Of a DNA stretch of 64,000 nt, positions 37,281 to 50,069 are shown in pieces. This DNA comes from Xestospongia muta (lineage: Eukaryota > Porifera > Demospongiae > Haplosclerida > Petrosiidae): assembly GCA_963693285.1 (NCBI GenBank), contig OY848924.1, positions 2,098,144-2,162,143 of the forward strand, given 5' to 3'. Both the position numbers and the translations under genes were made by a program. How positions within the stretch are numbered: the first letter of the stretch is position 1; each line of letters opens with the position of its first letter. The notes beneath the pieces are model-generated. The model was not told the origin of the DNA. It worked only from the letters and a program-made list of their open reading frames with translations, and made no database searches.

Positions 37281-39955
37281 CTGTAATATAAGTGATGATT
37301 TTGTATTGATAATGGCCAACTATACATGTGTACATACTACATACTTTGAGTTGGTGGTTGCAAGGCTGTGGAGGAGGTTGAATTTGTCTTATTTGTACCA
37401 GCCAAACCATTCTCTTTATCATGTATAGATGATAATGTTCTCTGAAAAGATTAAGAGAATGATAAATTTGAACTAATGTAGTTGTCAACACTGAATGTTA
37501 CCTTGCGCCAGTTGGATGCTTTTTTTCCTACTCTGTTTCGATAGTGATATTTATTTCTAGGTCGTCCTGCTTTCATTTTGGGAATTAGGAAATCATAAGG
37601 AACTACTTGTTGCCTCAAACGCTTATACTTTATCTTCAATTTTCGAACTCTCTCAAATGAGCTTGTCAGCTGTACTTGAGTATGCAAGTGTAGCCCATTT
37701 TCTTTGCTAACATTTTTTTGATACTTGACCTTTATTGTGTGTAAATTCATATTGAAGTTCTTTGATTACATCATCACTTGCTATATCAAAAGAAAGAGAC
37801 TCTAACTCTTTCAGGATTATTCTCACAGCTTGATGTCGATTTCTCAAGCGTATAGTTTATGACAGCTGTAAAATAAGGAGAACAAATAGCATAAATATGA
37901 TTGTACATGTGAAATTTCTGTGAATTAAAATCATACTTGCTTGCTTGGTAATTCCACATTTGAACATTCATCAGTGTCTGTTTGAATAAGATCACTACTG
38001 CATGTTGGCTGGTTGTCTGTTGACAGGCTCCCTAAGTCAGAAGAAATGTGAGGTTGACACTTGTATTGTTCAGGTAGGCTGTCCCATCCCCACTTATCAA
38101 AAAACTTAAACACAGCAAAAAAATGTTTGCATGGTAGTTTCCATTGTATCCAGTCAAGGCATGTACAAGAAGGCTCCCCATTTGTAGTTCCAAAATTTAT
38201 TGTGTGCAATTTGCTTGATGACCCTTTGATTGTGAACACTCCATTCACTGTATCATGGCCAATAATATTTGATTCATCATATTTTCTACAACTACTTTTC
38301 CTTTCTAGCCAATGAAGAATCACTTGACGTGGCCATCCATGTAGATATCTAGGAACGAAATCATTATAGGTTCTGTAAAATGAAGATGTCTTGTAGTTAA
38401 GGAAGAGGTACTTGTGATGAATATCTGGATTAAAGTCCTCATAAAGCACAGTGGCTAATCTTGATATGGTAATATTCTTCTGTCGTGGAAGATAGCTGTA
38501 TTTAAGAAGCTTGTTTTGTGATTCCACCCCATTTGTTGTGTTTACTGCTGCATGGTAAGTCTGATCCCTGTATGAGCGTGCCCAAAGTGTAGGGCATGAT
38601 AGCCATGTTGTAGACAGCCATTGTTGAACCTGTTTGTTGTTCTTCCAGATGTTGGAAGATGTAAGATGTTGAAGAGCTTGTTTAAATAGAAAATCAGCTG
38701 GTTGATCTTCAACATTTGAGTTAACTGGAGCATTTGCACAGTCTCTGAGAAGGTCCAACAGTGTAGCTGCTTGAATTTCACTTAGGCCATGTTTCTTATC
38801 TTTAACCCATCTCTTCCAAGCCTGTTCTCTGTGAAATTCACAAAGACACAGCTGAGTTTCGGGGAAAAGCATATTAATAGCACTCATTTCTGCTTCTGAG
38901 TAGTCTGTAATGAAGTATTTAGGGTTCCAACCAGGTTCCCATAACTTGATTACTGACAGAGCCTCAAAAATTTGATCTGTATTTTCTGATTCAATAACAA
39001 ACTCAGCAACTACTGTGTAGTTAACATTAGTTTTCACACACAGAAAAAAAAGTGGAAGACTGTACTTTGTTGTTTTGTATGTTGCGTCCATTAGAGTAAT
39101 GGTGTTTCCATATGTTGTTAATAATTCCCTTTGCCATTTCTCTTGATGAACATAAAGAAATGTTTCTTTACCTTCCTCAGCCTCGTCTGTGCTTTCAGTT
39201 GAGGTTGTCTTCTTTCCAAGTGGTCTATAATAGAACGATGAATTTTCATTTTCTTTCTTCCACTGTTCCACTTTTATTTGTAAGTTTTCTTGATCAAATT
39301 TTGATAAATCAATTACCCTTTTAGCCATACCAATATGGTTAATGATGTCTTGCTTGAGAGGGTAGAATGCTCTGTCATGAGGATTTGGTTTGTGCCCAAT
39401 TTCTTTGCAAAGGTAATTGTCTACAAAGTATTTAAGTGAATGCCTAACCTCTGATGTGTCGGTTATACCTGATGTTACCATCTCAATTATTTTTTGAGCA
39501 ACTTTTGGATGTACTTTTTGGGTATGAATAGCTTCTAAGCCAATTAGATGTTCTGAGTGGGCTTCATTAGATGGAAAAGACACATAGTACTTAGCTTCTG
39601 TTTTTATTGGATTTTTAGCACGTAGCATTTTGTTCAACTCCTTAAGTTTGTCTTCTTTCAAGCATCACACTTTCCATTTGGAAAGGCCTACTTTCTCACA
39701 TTGGTTGATGCCATATTCTGGATATAAAGTAAACCCTTTTACCTCAATGTGTGCCATACATCCCATTTTTCGTGTGCCTTGTAGCCACACTTTTTTCCCT
39801 GTTTAAGTTTTTCTTTATAATATTTTTCCCCAAACTGGCAATCCAGTACCTTCATTTCATTTATTGAGAATGGAATGTCATTAAAATTAATCTCTTTTTT
39901 CCCCTCAGATTTGTGCCAGTATAGCCGGACATCACTAGTACTAACCACCTGGAAA

Positions 39956-40094
39956 ACAATAATCATTAATTATTTGTAACACCATAAGACACAATAATCA
40001 TTAATTATTTGTAACACCATAAGACACAATAATCATTAATTATTTGTAACACCACAAGACACAATAATCATTAATTATTTGTAATACCACAAGA
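39956..40094. repeat. 35-bp tandem repeat, about four copies, in MULE intron
   Basis: The unit contains caataatcattaattatttg and taacaccataagaca. Copies are nearly identical, so the array is recent. It lies between exon 1 and exon 2 of the transposase gene. Confidence 0.92.
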
Positions 40095-40620
40095 TTAAAC
40101 TTTTTTTGGTAAAAATATTTATTTCTTTTCTATTTGTTTACAATGAAAGATGTTAGAAAATTTCCTTGACATACATGTACTTTGGCTATTACACAATCTT
40201 TTTTTTCTCATTTACAAAATTCTTCATATATAAACTATACTTTTTGTACTCTGATCAATCCAACATACCTCTTTAGTTGAGCTACAAGTGTCCAGATTCA
40301 GATTATCCTCAATGTTTTCTTTGTCATCAAATATAAACTTGTGCAAGGTACTGGCAGCTTGCCTGGATCTTCTTACTCCGTACGAGGTGACAGTTTCTAT
40401 TATGTGACTGTTGAGGACTGCTTCATAATCATCTACAAACCTTTCATAATATTGTCCACAGAGTTGTAAGCCATGATCAACTGCCCACTTAGGCTTGGAG
40501 TTGGACTCGCACTCCATTTAAGTTTCCCGGGAATTTTATGCACAACACCCACACAACAAACACGTGACTAGTGACGTCACCACATCGAATTGGGTGAAAA
40601 AATTGACTCCCTTTTTTTAT

Positions 40621-41930
40621 TGCTGGGAAAGAGCGCCATCACATGACGCTTGCTGACGTCATTAGACGATTTGGGTGGGGCTCAATCCTTTCCAACTACA
40701 GGGGCTCCCCCCAGGCTCCTTATGCAGACGTAAATATACTTAATTATAATTACTTCAAGTAGACATTAACTCTGCTTTGGGTCAGGTTCAACTCTGCAAT
40801 TGAAAACAGTAACATTGCTTTATTTATTCTTAAGAGGAATGGTTATTATGAGTCCCCCTCTCTAAATATGATAATACTAGTCTGATATCTATACTAGACT
40901 TGACTACTAATGATTTTATGTCAATTTTTATATCACAGTCTTTGTTACATACACAAGATGACTAGCTGGTCTTTGATTTCTTTGTCAAACTAGTACATCT
41001 GACAGATTTTTGACTAGTGACTTAACAAATCAAGTAACCTTTGTCCTAACTCCTCCTCTAATTGAGTCTATAAGAAGTCAGTAGAAATGTATATCTGATT
41101 ATCATATATATGTAATGTACACTGAAGATGTACACATGTAATAAATAAATACATGTATAGTTCAAATTATAAGTCAGTTATATTTGTTTTTCCAGGTGTC
41201 ATGGAAACTACATACAAACGTTCAGTCAAGAGGATGATCTGTTTATTTGGGGTTAAATTTTAAGTGAATTCCATCTGTATCTTTAATTAGATCATTACTT
41301 GAATCCTTCTTGATAGCAAAGACAAATAAGAATTTTCTTTAAAAAAAATCTACAGAGATAGAGTTCAATTCATGAGGTCATATTATCACTATCACTAATT
41401 TAAACTCCATTAAGTTTCTAGAGATTGTCATTAGACCTCCATAGGATGGTACTGAGTGTAAGAGGTAGTGTCTATATTCACTTATACATTGTATTTCTTA
41501 ATGTATGACACAAGTGACAGGACAGTTACCAGTTACATATGTCCATCCACACCAGATCACTCATTTGGTTTTTACTACATATACAATAAGGAGTCCACCA
41601 CTAGTCCAGTACATACATGGCTATTGTATTATATCCTGTGGAATATAATGAGAACACTAATCTCTATTATGTCAGTTATAGTCTGAAATGTAGCTTTACA
41701 GTAAATGTTTACCTCAGTATCATGTTTGGTTTAGTAACAAAAGCAATTATATAAATTAGTAACTTTACTTACTTTCATTTCATGTAGATATTACTCATTT
41801 TCACAATATCACTGAGAGAAAAAATCAATCTGGTAGTTTGTATTTGAGAGGTGGGGCTCATAAAGATAATTAACAGGCGGAGCTCATTGTTTTTAGTAGG
41901 CGCGGTAGTTGTCCACGTGCAATATGGTTG
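40621..41930. other. Spacer of unit 2, collinear with 5700-6990
   Basis: Starts just after the MULE target duplication and carries the conserved TGACGTCA at 40654-40661. It lacks the MITE of unit 1 and continues at about 41760 into sequence matching 14960, skipping the 8 kb found only in unit 1. Confidence 0.6.
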
Positions 41931-42015
41931 TTGGTTAAGTAAAGAGCAGATGACTATGAACGAATATGTTTATTAGTATAATTCTTTGTTATGTGTCATT
42001 GTGTGTTGTTAATAG

Positions 42016-44087
42016 ATATTACGAGAACCATATGATTATATATGTCAAGTTAAAGGCAAGGAAGTTAGAGTGAAATTGATTGAGGTAATTGAACTATGTT
42101 AACACAGCTATATAACTTAGGTGATGTCATATTTTACTGTCTATAGTTAATATTAAGAGTGTATGTGGTGTGGATCAGTTTAGTACACAATGAATAGGAC
42201 TGGTAGTTTTTGGGTTTAAATCAAATATAACTGAATCTTACCTACCAAATCTATTTTTGTTCTAATGTTTAAAGATTAGGGTCTAAGGTATGTAGTATTA
42301 ATTTCCCATTAAAGTACATTATCTGTTACTGACACTCTAGACATGACCTTTAATGATACAATAAACTTGATATGGTAGCAGCTTATCTTGTGTACATGTC
42401 TTGTTCTCCCTCACTATGATTGCTCTAGTTTTAAGTTTAATAATGTAGGATTATGTTTAGTTGTCTTCCATGTGGTTTCTGTTTAACCACACCCCTATTT
42501 TAATTAGTACTAATTGCAATCCTTAATCAACTGATTAGAATAAGTGCAAATTGAAATTACTTTTTCACTTCTTATATCAGATACACTGTGTCTGCTGCTC
42601 ATAGTACATTTAGTATTTGAATATATGGATCAAGACTTAGATAGTTGTATTAGACACTCATTACCTAGAGGACTAGATGAACAAACAATTAAAGTAAGTA
42701 ATGACAGGGGCAAAGGGAAAGAGGGTGAAATCACTTCACCTATTATTATAATTGTTGTCGTCTAAGTTTCCTTTATACTAACCTGTAACTATTTTATATT
42801 TATCATTATTTTATTCTCTCTTTAGAACTGTTTACATCAGATACTTGTTGAAGTTAAATGGATACATTCTAATGACATTATCCATCATGACTTGAGCCAC
42901 AAAATGCTGACTTTAGTCTCTCTAGAGCAATTGATGACAATATCATGTTATCAACACAGGTTAGCTATCATATGTACACCCTGTGTGTGTGTGTTAAATT
43001 ATTGTCCATGTTGTATATAACTATTAATAACTTATGTCTAACAGTGTCCAACAATGTCTAACTAGTATTGACAAAACCTTCCAGTATTATTACACAGACA
43101 CACATCTACATATCTCGTGGATAGCAATATTAAGATAGTTCACTTTATTATGAAGTACTGTAACATTGCAGCCTTTACAACTGATATGTATGAAGAAAAT
43201 GTCCTTTGCATACAATGAGATCTAGACACTTCAATCCTTTGGAAATTGTCCTAGTATAGAGGTGTCCTTAATATATAATAATGTGGTAATAATATACTAA
43301 AATATTGAACAAGCGTTCTTATAAAGTCCTTATAAACCCAATATCTATAGATCTAGATTTTGTAGTAAGTTATTTTTAGTTGTTGTGATGAGCTTCTATC
43401 AATCTATCTTTTCCTTAACTGTTGTCAGTGTACTAGTTGACCTGTTAAAACTGTCAGCCACAGATCTATCTCAAACAGGACTAATGAGTTTTGTGGCTAG
43501 GTAGCAACTGTCAGTTTGAATAAGTACTAATAGTTAGAGGAAGAAGACCTTAGAAAGGGAGGTAGTAATTATTAGTCTGGTTACCTAGCTAGCCACATAA
43601 AGGAGATATAGGTTGGACTGTCATGATGTTATCATAACTAATATTAGACTCAACATGGCTATGAGAGTGAAATACATTTTATATAGTTGATATTGCTTGA
43701 CAGGTTGCCTGTTAAACTACAACAGTTGTGAACCTATATGTATTAGATGTAAATTGTATTTAGTCTTGTGGTTGTTGATTGTTAACAGTGTTTGGAGTTC
43801 TGGGGATTTTTCTTGAAGGTTTCTGTGTCAGGGTCACTGTATAATAGTTACTACTTGTGGTTACTGTTACTACTACTTGTTATAATGATGAATTCCTCGT
43901 AGGACTAACCCCTACTTGTACTGGTACACTGTTGTTGATGTAATTAGCTATTGTTTAATTCTCTCTCTCTCTCTCTCTTTAGGTTCTTACTCAGTGTATA
44001 GATCTCCAGAGGTATTACTACAATCCTCTTATAGTAAAGCAGTAGATATAGCATAGGATATATTTTAGCTGAAATGTACATTGGAAG
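42016..44087 (+). pseudogene. Unit 2: GGPP synthase exon 2 next to CDK4/6-like exons, damaged
   Basis: Exon 42016-42084 encodes ILREPYDYICQVKGKEVRVK, a close match to the N-terminal ILxEPYxYxxxxxGKxVRxK of animal geranylgeranyl diphosphate synthase. Its exon 1 (near 41923) has an early TAA and a lost donor. CDK exons: 42581-42693 (LVFEYMDQDLDSCIRHSLPR, intact here), 42826-42959 (KWIHSNDIIHHDL, then an internal deletion removing the DLKPQN to DFG link) and 43983-44087 (frame broken, TAG). Unit 2 and unit 1 are damaged in different places. Confidence 0.72.
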
Positions 44088-44587
44088 GTAAGTTATACTA
44101 AACACTTTATAACATAAACTAGCTAGTGTCATTGAGCATTAGTATTGAGGCCAGATGTTCTGCAAGGGGAGGGAATGTCTGGACAAATCCACATTCAAAG
44201 CTAGTCTTCTGCACTGACTTTATGCAGACCAATCAAATTGGTTGTGTCATGTGATTGCACAGGACCACGCCTGCAAGTTAATTAGAATATGGTTGAAGAT
44301 GCAATTTAATTCTTTTACTGTCAGATTTCACCTCTTGATAGACTTCTCAAGTGCACACTCAAAAACTAGACAGAGTAACATTTTAACTGTTGAGGTGTTA
44401 AACGAGGAGGTTGGGTATAAAAAGGCCCTGCCCAGGGCAAGTTTATTAATTATTTCTTCTTCATGTGTGAAAGTTACATTTCATTATAGCACTTGTAAGT
44501 GCTAAACAGTAGATCTGCGTGCTTATAAAAGCGTTTCTCAGGTGTAAAAGGACGTCAAATGAGCATCATTTCATTTGAAAAACTAAA

Positions 44588-46987
44588 ATGGCTACTTCTG
44601 GTGAGACTTGTACTCCCAAGAAAAAGCGTGTGAGACATGGAGTTTGCTATCAAATGGAGCTGAATTTCTTGAGTGAGGCTGACAAAAAGAACTTTCTTCG
44701 ACAACTAGAATTAGTGAAGTCAGTTATGTCGTCAAAAGAGTCATGACCACTCGACAATCGTGAGCTCCTTGGATTGTTATTGGACATGGCGGGTGTGGGT
44801 GATGATGGTGGCAATGAGACAGTCAGTGAAAGTAGTGGTGGAGCTCAGAGGGATATTGTTAAGCCAATGTTGGAATATTCAGGTAATATCTAATGACAGG
44901 AATGACTGGCAATATTTAAGACATTATAGGTATCTTTACTGGTGGTGATGATGGAGACAATCAGTTGTTGTTTGTTTGTGAGCAAAAGACATTTCATGAG
45001 CTAGTAGTAGGACTGACGCGACCATGTGACTGTCTTGCTATAACATGGGTGACATCATCTATAGTTCAGGTACAATGGCTTCATGAGTATTATAAGATAT
45101 TTGTGATTTTGTGACTTGTAGATTGGACATGTACTACGAGTTGAGTTTCAGTGTCAGACTTGTCGTTCTAAGCAATGATGGGCTAGTTCAAGAGTATTTG
45201 GAGGGCGGTACTTGGTCAACCAAAAGTTAGTACTTATTAAAAATTGATAATAATCATTGTTTTTATGTACTAGATGTGTTCATGCTTTCACATGTGCTGG
45301 AATTATACCTAGCCAGTACATTAATATCAGCTGCTTTTCTGGCATTGGAACTGTTGGCAAGTCGTACATTAGATGAGGTATATTACATAATAAATCACAA
45401 GTCTAATGACTGTTTGGATTTAGTTTATAAATCACAAAGATATATAGAAGTTGTTAGATGCTGTGCTGAATAGTCTATGATGAAAGCAATCTATGAAATT
45501 AAAGACCTACCAGAGTATTCAGCAAATGGAGAGGTATTATTGATATAATGTTTTGACAACTTTCACAAGTTTGATTACAGTTGGCCATAACTGATGCACA
45601 ACATGACTCAACAGCTAACGCTTACCACACAACTGTACCTTGTCTTTCAGGAAGGTAATATTAAGCATTGCTGCTATAGCTTTATGATATGTTGGCATAG
45701 TACTCACAGGATCGTTGGCTGTGTGACACTGTCAAGAAAGGAGCATGCTGTAGCCCAAACAAGGGAATTGGAAGCTACAAAAATTGTTGTTCCCCAAGTT
45801 ATTGAAAAAGGTACTACGTCAACTTATAACAGCAAACAATTAAATTACTATTCTTTAGGACTGAATGTGGTTGAAGTAGCTCATGATAATTGTTCTTCTG
45901 TGAAGAGGTTTATCATTGATGACCTCAACATAGTCAACTCTTTTGATACATGGCATGGTGAGATATGCTTTACAAAGCCATACACTTTCAATATTCCTCA
46001 GGTACTAAAAATGTTGCTAAAGCTATGAAACCAATTGCTTGTTGACCAGTAAAGAAAGCGGGACTAACTTGGTTTCCAGAATTAGCTGATAAAAGTTAGT
46101 TCATATGATCATGTATTTATTGTGATTATGGATGCTTAGGAAAGATCACAAAGGTTCATTTGTATAATTGTATGAAGAATTATGGCCAGTCTGGTGACAA
46201 TCTTTGTCAGAACATCTTGAATATCATACAACATTATCAGGTTCTCTTATTCATGTTTATATGACATCACATATTTTTACAGGATGAACATTCCAAATGC
46301 CATGAAGAGTCAGCTTGTAAATGTCCTGGATATTGTCCTAGTAAGATTAAGGTAACAACACCAGCTGCAGTTAGCGTATGAAAAGATGTTGAAGGGGACA
46401 ATAATTTACAGAGAAGCTGACTCTTATTGTAGAGTAAGTACATGTATTGCCCTGGTCTCCATTTATAACTTGCTTTATATAGTGTCATGACACTTACTGG
46501 GTAGAGTCCTTTAATCACCACCTTCTGACATATATACCAAAGCATATACACTTTGGAACAAATACTTTTGTCATGTGAATGAATCTAGCTTGTATGGACT
46601 GGGTTAGTTTATTATATATCAATGTAGTTCATAACAACTTTGTATTCTATAGAATGAGAATGTACAAAGAAGAGCTACTAGTGAATGCTATGTCCAAGAT
46701 CTTCGAAGACCAGACAGACGAACTCCAATGAAAGTCTTAGTAAAGAAGTCATTCAAGTTTGTTGATAGTGTCTGGATGAACTACATACAATGGAATTCCC
46801 AAGACATAAGGTATAAGTATATATACATTTTTGTTGACATAAGTTTACATAAACATGCAGATCATTGGAAGAATTAGAAGGTCCAAGTTTAGAAATGGAT
46901 GACGATGAGGAAAACTTGTCTGATGATGGCCTGGAATTGGATCTTGACTATACTGAAGATATTGATGAAGAGGAAGACACACAATAA
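44588..46987 (+). pseudogene. Kolobok-like transposase, multi-exon, several stops
   Basis: Begins MATSGETCTPKKKRVRHGVC and ends in an acidic tail DYTEDIDEEEDTQ (stop 46985-46987). Recognisable blocks: FVCEQKTFHELVVGLTRPCD, WASSRVFGGRYLVNQK, CVHAFTCAGIIPSQYINIS, GIGTVGKSYIR, ITDAQHDSTANAYHTTVPCL, VAHDNCSSVKRFI, SFDTWHG, KCHEESACKCPGYCPSK, and DTYWVESFNHHLLTYIPKHI spread over short introns. In-frame stops occur at 44744-44746 and 45176-45178 and after KSYIR, so the copy is dead. The metal-binding D and E residues of a DDE enzyme are suggested by TDAQHD, AHDN and VESFNH. Confidence 0.6.
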
Positions 46988-47077
46988 AATGGAAGTTATT
47001 AGAGTTCTTTTGTAGTTACTAAGTTTCATTATGTAGATGATATTTAACTAATATGAGATGATTTGAAGTGAGCATAA

Positions 47078-47646
47078 TCAACACCCTCTGAAAATACATG
47101 TACTCATATTTACTACACAGTCTGGCATGACATCTCTGGGATCCATCATTGATGTTTTCGTTGCTTTGTAGGTCAAATATCTGGAGTCATTCCAGACTCC
47201 CAACTGACCAAGTAAGGTCCTAAACTTTTTGTAAAGCTTGAAGCGTTTACACTGATTGCTCAAGCTGGCTTCAGAGGACCCTCTCAGCCAGCTAGGAGGC
47301 TGGGAAATGACACAAGGATGGAGAAAACAGTGCGGACACACAGCTTCACCTTGGAGGGTAGGGCCATCGCCATCTTCATATCCAGTTAAAACTATGTTGC
47401 CAACAATTTTATGACTAGTACCATTTGTTTATCATTACCTTTTCTTTTCTTTTTGACAGGTTTGGTCCTGTTCTTCAATATTTTTTCAACTACTTTTTCA
47501 AGGAGCTCCTCAAACTCTTGTAAAAATGCTGTTGGAGGGTCCTGGTGATACTCTATATCAACCTAACCATCATTTTTGTGTATTTTTTGTTAAAAACTTA
47601 AGTTGCTAACCTTTACTTTTGTTTGGTAAAAACCACCTGCTGCCAT
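47078..47646 (-). CDS. Companion protein of the Kolobok-like element
   Basis: Three exons with agreeing phases: 47646-47611 (MAAGGFYQTKVK), 47562-47439 (VDIEYHQDPPTAFLQEF and a basic end KKKRK) and 47391-47078 (VLTGYEDGDG, CPHCFLHPCV, PPSWLRGS, LYKKFRTLLGQLGVWND, MDPRDVMPDCVV). About 157 residues, no internal stop. The Cys cluster and the L..LGVW....Y....T...DRREIMP-type block recur in small proteins beside this transposase family as I remember them. The role is unknown; helix-rich, possibly nucleic-acid binding. It converges on the transposase gene. Confidence 0.55.
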
Positions 47647-47887
47647 GCTTTTTTGTCTGTTTATAATGAACACGTGGTGTTAAATAGTGCGTAGGAGAAC
47701 TGAGCTGTTAAGAAAAGGCGTAGTCGTGCTGATAAACATGATAAGTTTATATACTGACATTATTGAGGCCATTTTCATTTTGAATATACCCGCCATCTTG
47801 TGCCCTGGGCACACCCCTTAAATACCCGTCCCAGCGGAAGCGTTCAGAATATTGCAAAACGTAATACAGGTTTACTGTTTATACTCG

Positions 47888-48660
<773 letters not shown>

Positions 48661-49126
48661 TACATTTCTCAACTGTTGTGGTGTTAAATTAAAGTACCAC
48701 TTTGAATGTGATTTTGTCCAGATGTTACTTCTCCTTGTACAACATCGGGATTACCACAGACACCTCACCTTAGTCACCGACATACATATATTTCCTGAAC
48801 TTCAATAGAACTCTAAAATACTGTTATGTGTACTATTGATATAAGAAGTCCATAGCCTCAAAGTATTTCTTGATGATGTACTTTGTTCCTTTGAAAGACT
48901 ATGTGTAGCAGGGAACACTTTGTGGATTATTGGAATGTTTAATTGTATTCATGACATAGTTAATTGTATTCACATGTACACAAACTTCCAAATATGGTCA
49001 TGAGCTGAGCAATAGTTCCTTCTTTCTTAGTTATAATTAATTGTCTATGTAAACTGTGTTCAGTTATGTCCATGTAGGATGTTTGATAATATAACATTGT
49101 TAGTTTATATATTACATGATCTCTTA

Positions 49127-49431
49127 TTTACTATAGATTAGTGAGTCAGAGACAACTGCTGACAAATTTGTTATCTCAGGTCAGAAATATCGTGATCCTA
49201 TTCCTTTCTTTCATTTTAATTCTCAATTAATAGAGAGTGTGTCTCCTGGAGAGATTGACGACTGGAAAATAGTGGAACTAATACTACAAACAAAACAATA
49301 CTTAGCTAGTCAAGTTAGTACTATTTTATATATTCTAGTTATATGTCACTATTGTAGGATGTACAAGATAAACTTGACCAACTAGTTCAACTCTTTAAAC
49401 GTCTTGTTGATCAATCTACTCATCAATAAAG
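49127..49431 (+). CDS. Two terminal exons of an unrecognised plus-strand gene
   Basis: After an acceptor (ctatag) comes 49137-49311, ISESETTADKFVISGQKYRD continuing with PIPFFHFNSQLIESV and ELILQTKQYLASQ, then GTTAGT. Next is 49357-49431, DVQDKLDQLVQLFKRLVDQS and a TAA stop that overlaps AATAAA, a plausible poly(A) signal. It is absent from the matching stretch in unit 1 (near 20550). Family unknown. Amphipathic helices are likely at the end. Confidence 0.4.
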
Positions 49432-49992
49432 ACACTACATTAGATAACTACTCACTGCTGTTAGTAAATGTGTTATAGAATATTAATTATTGTGTGATAT
49501 GAAATTAATTGGTGATTATGAAATGTTCACTTATAAATTGTTCTTATTGTCTGTATGTGGTCATACTCTTTGAGGATTTTAAAAGTTTCCTAATATATAT
49601 CAAAAACAGCAAATACCTAAACAATGTACTAATAGGTAAAGTGTTAATTAGATAGCAAAAAAATGTAATAAAGTGGAAAATTGAGGACTACATTCAAAGA
49701 ACATTATTAACATTGTTAATAGTCTTGTATAGTGTGTGCAACAGAAAAGGATTTGATATATAATGGACACCAACAGTTTTCAAAGTGGATTATTCTTGAA
49801 GTAGATGTACCTATGAAAATGATATTAATTGACTCATTATTCTGATGGCTAATACATCAAACTACAGTTTTAATACACAAACTATATCTATTGTATATCA
49901 AGAGAATACAACAGTCATTACAGGAGTTATATACATAACTACTATAGACACAATTACTTTATATGAAGTACTATAACAGTCATCTTTATAAC
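49432..49992. other. Spacer between convergent plus-strand exons and gene C stop
   Basis: AT-rich; parts match 20590-20870 in unit 1. No coding signal and no equivalent of the gene B CARD-like exon was found here. Confidence 0.45.
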
Positions 49993-50069
49993 TTACCATA
50001 TTATTATAGCAAAAATGGCTACAATGACTGACACTGCACACAAACCACCACAATAGTAATAATTATTAA
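49993..50069 (-). other. Gene C last exon: C-terminal transmembrane tail
   Basis: The phase-1 exon ends in CGGLCAVSVIVAIFAIIIW followed directly by TAA (49995-49993). About 20 uncharged hydrophobic residues at the extreme C-terminus is the signature of a tail-anchored membrane protein. The preceding exon 50201-50115 joins it in phase (EQ-I-I-NNYYY). The stop coincides with a potential GTAAG donor, so an alternative longer form cannot be excluded. Confidence 0.68.

Larger units (their letters stand above)
36947..40517 (-). pseudogene. MULE transposase with SWIM finger and C-terminal CXXC zinc finger, inactivated
   Basis: Exons: 40517-40270 (MECESNSKPKW start), 39966-about 39740 with the main exon to 37937, 37865-37502, 37441-37345, 37280-37093, 36997-36947 (stop TGA). 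The main exon has DDE-type residues LMDATYKTTKY and FITDYSEAEM, then CEFHREQAWKRW and NGVESQN, and a SWIM finger CTCLDWIQWKLPCKHF. Exon 37280-37093 encodes a CXXC zinc finger: CGECKNC, DCGQCVKC, KFGGPGRKKKARKYRKC. Damage seen: TGA 39667-39665, TAA 37859-37857, and frame changes in A-runs near 39800 and 37710. The enzyme would cut the element ends; this copy cannot make full-length protein. Confidence 0.82.
36805..40611. mobile_element. Mutator-like (MULE) DNA transposon, 3807 bp
   Basis: The 41-bp inverted ends (36805-36845 and 40571-40611) start GGGAGTCAATTTTTTCACCC, differ at two positions, and end inside with GTGACGTCAC. A 9-bp target duplication TTTTTTTAT flanks it (36796-36804 and 40612-40620). 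Nine-base duplications and a MULE transposase inside fit the Mutator superfamily. The element sits upstream of gene B; gene A has no counterpart. Confidence 0.92.
44421..47817. mobile_element. Decayed Kolobok-like DNA element with two convergent genes
   Basis: The transposase-like plus-strand gene and the minus-strand companion lie between similar inverted ends (left around aaggccctgcccagggca at 44422-44439, right around tgccctgggcacacccc at 47801-47817). TTAA follows the right end at 47818-47821. The left TTAA is not intact. Family assignment rests on motifs I remember, so it is tentative. The whole insert is flanked by direct copies of a 0.73 kb CDK segment. Confidence 0.55.

Noticed and set aside
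37931..39661. Start codon at 39661 for the MULE transposase main ORF
   Set aside because: It is a TTG just after an in-frame TGA; coding similarity continues upstream, so the real start is the ATG at 40517 in an upstream exon.
47818..47821. TTAA as proof of a Kolobok or piggyBac target site
   Set aside because: The left end lacks a matching TTAA, so the boundary is not proven.
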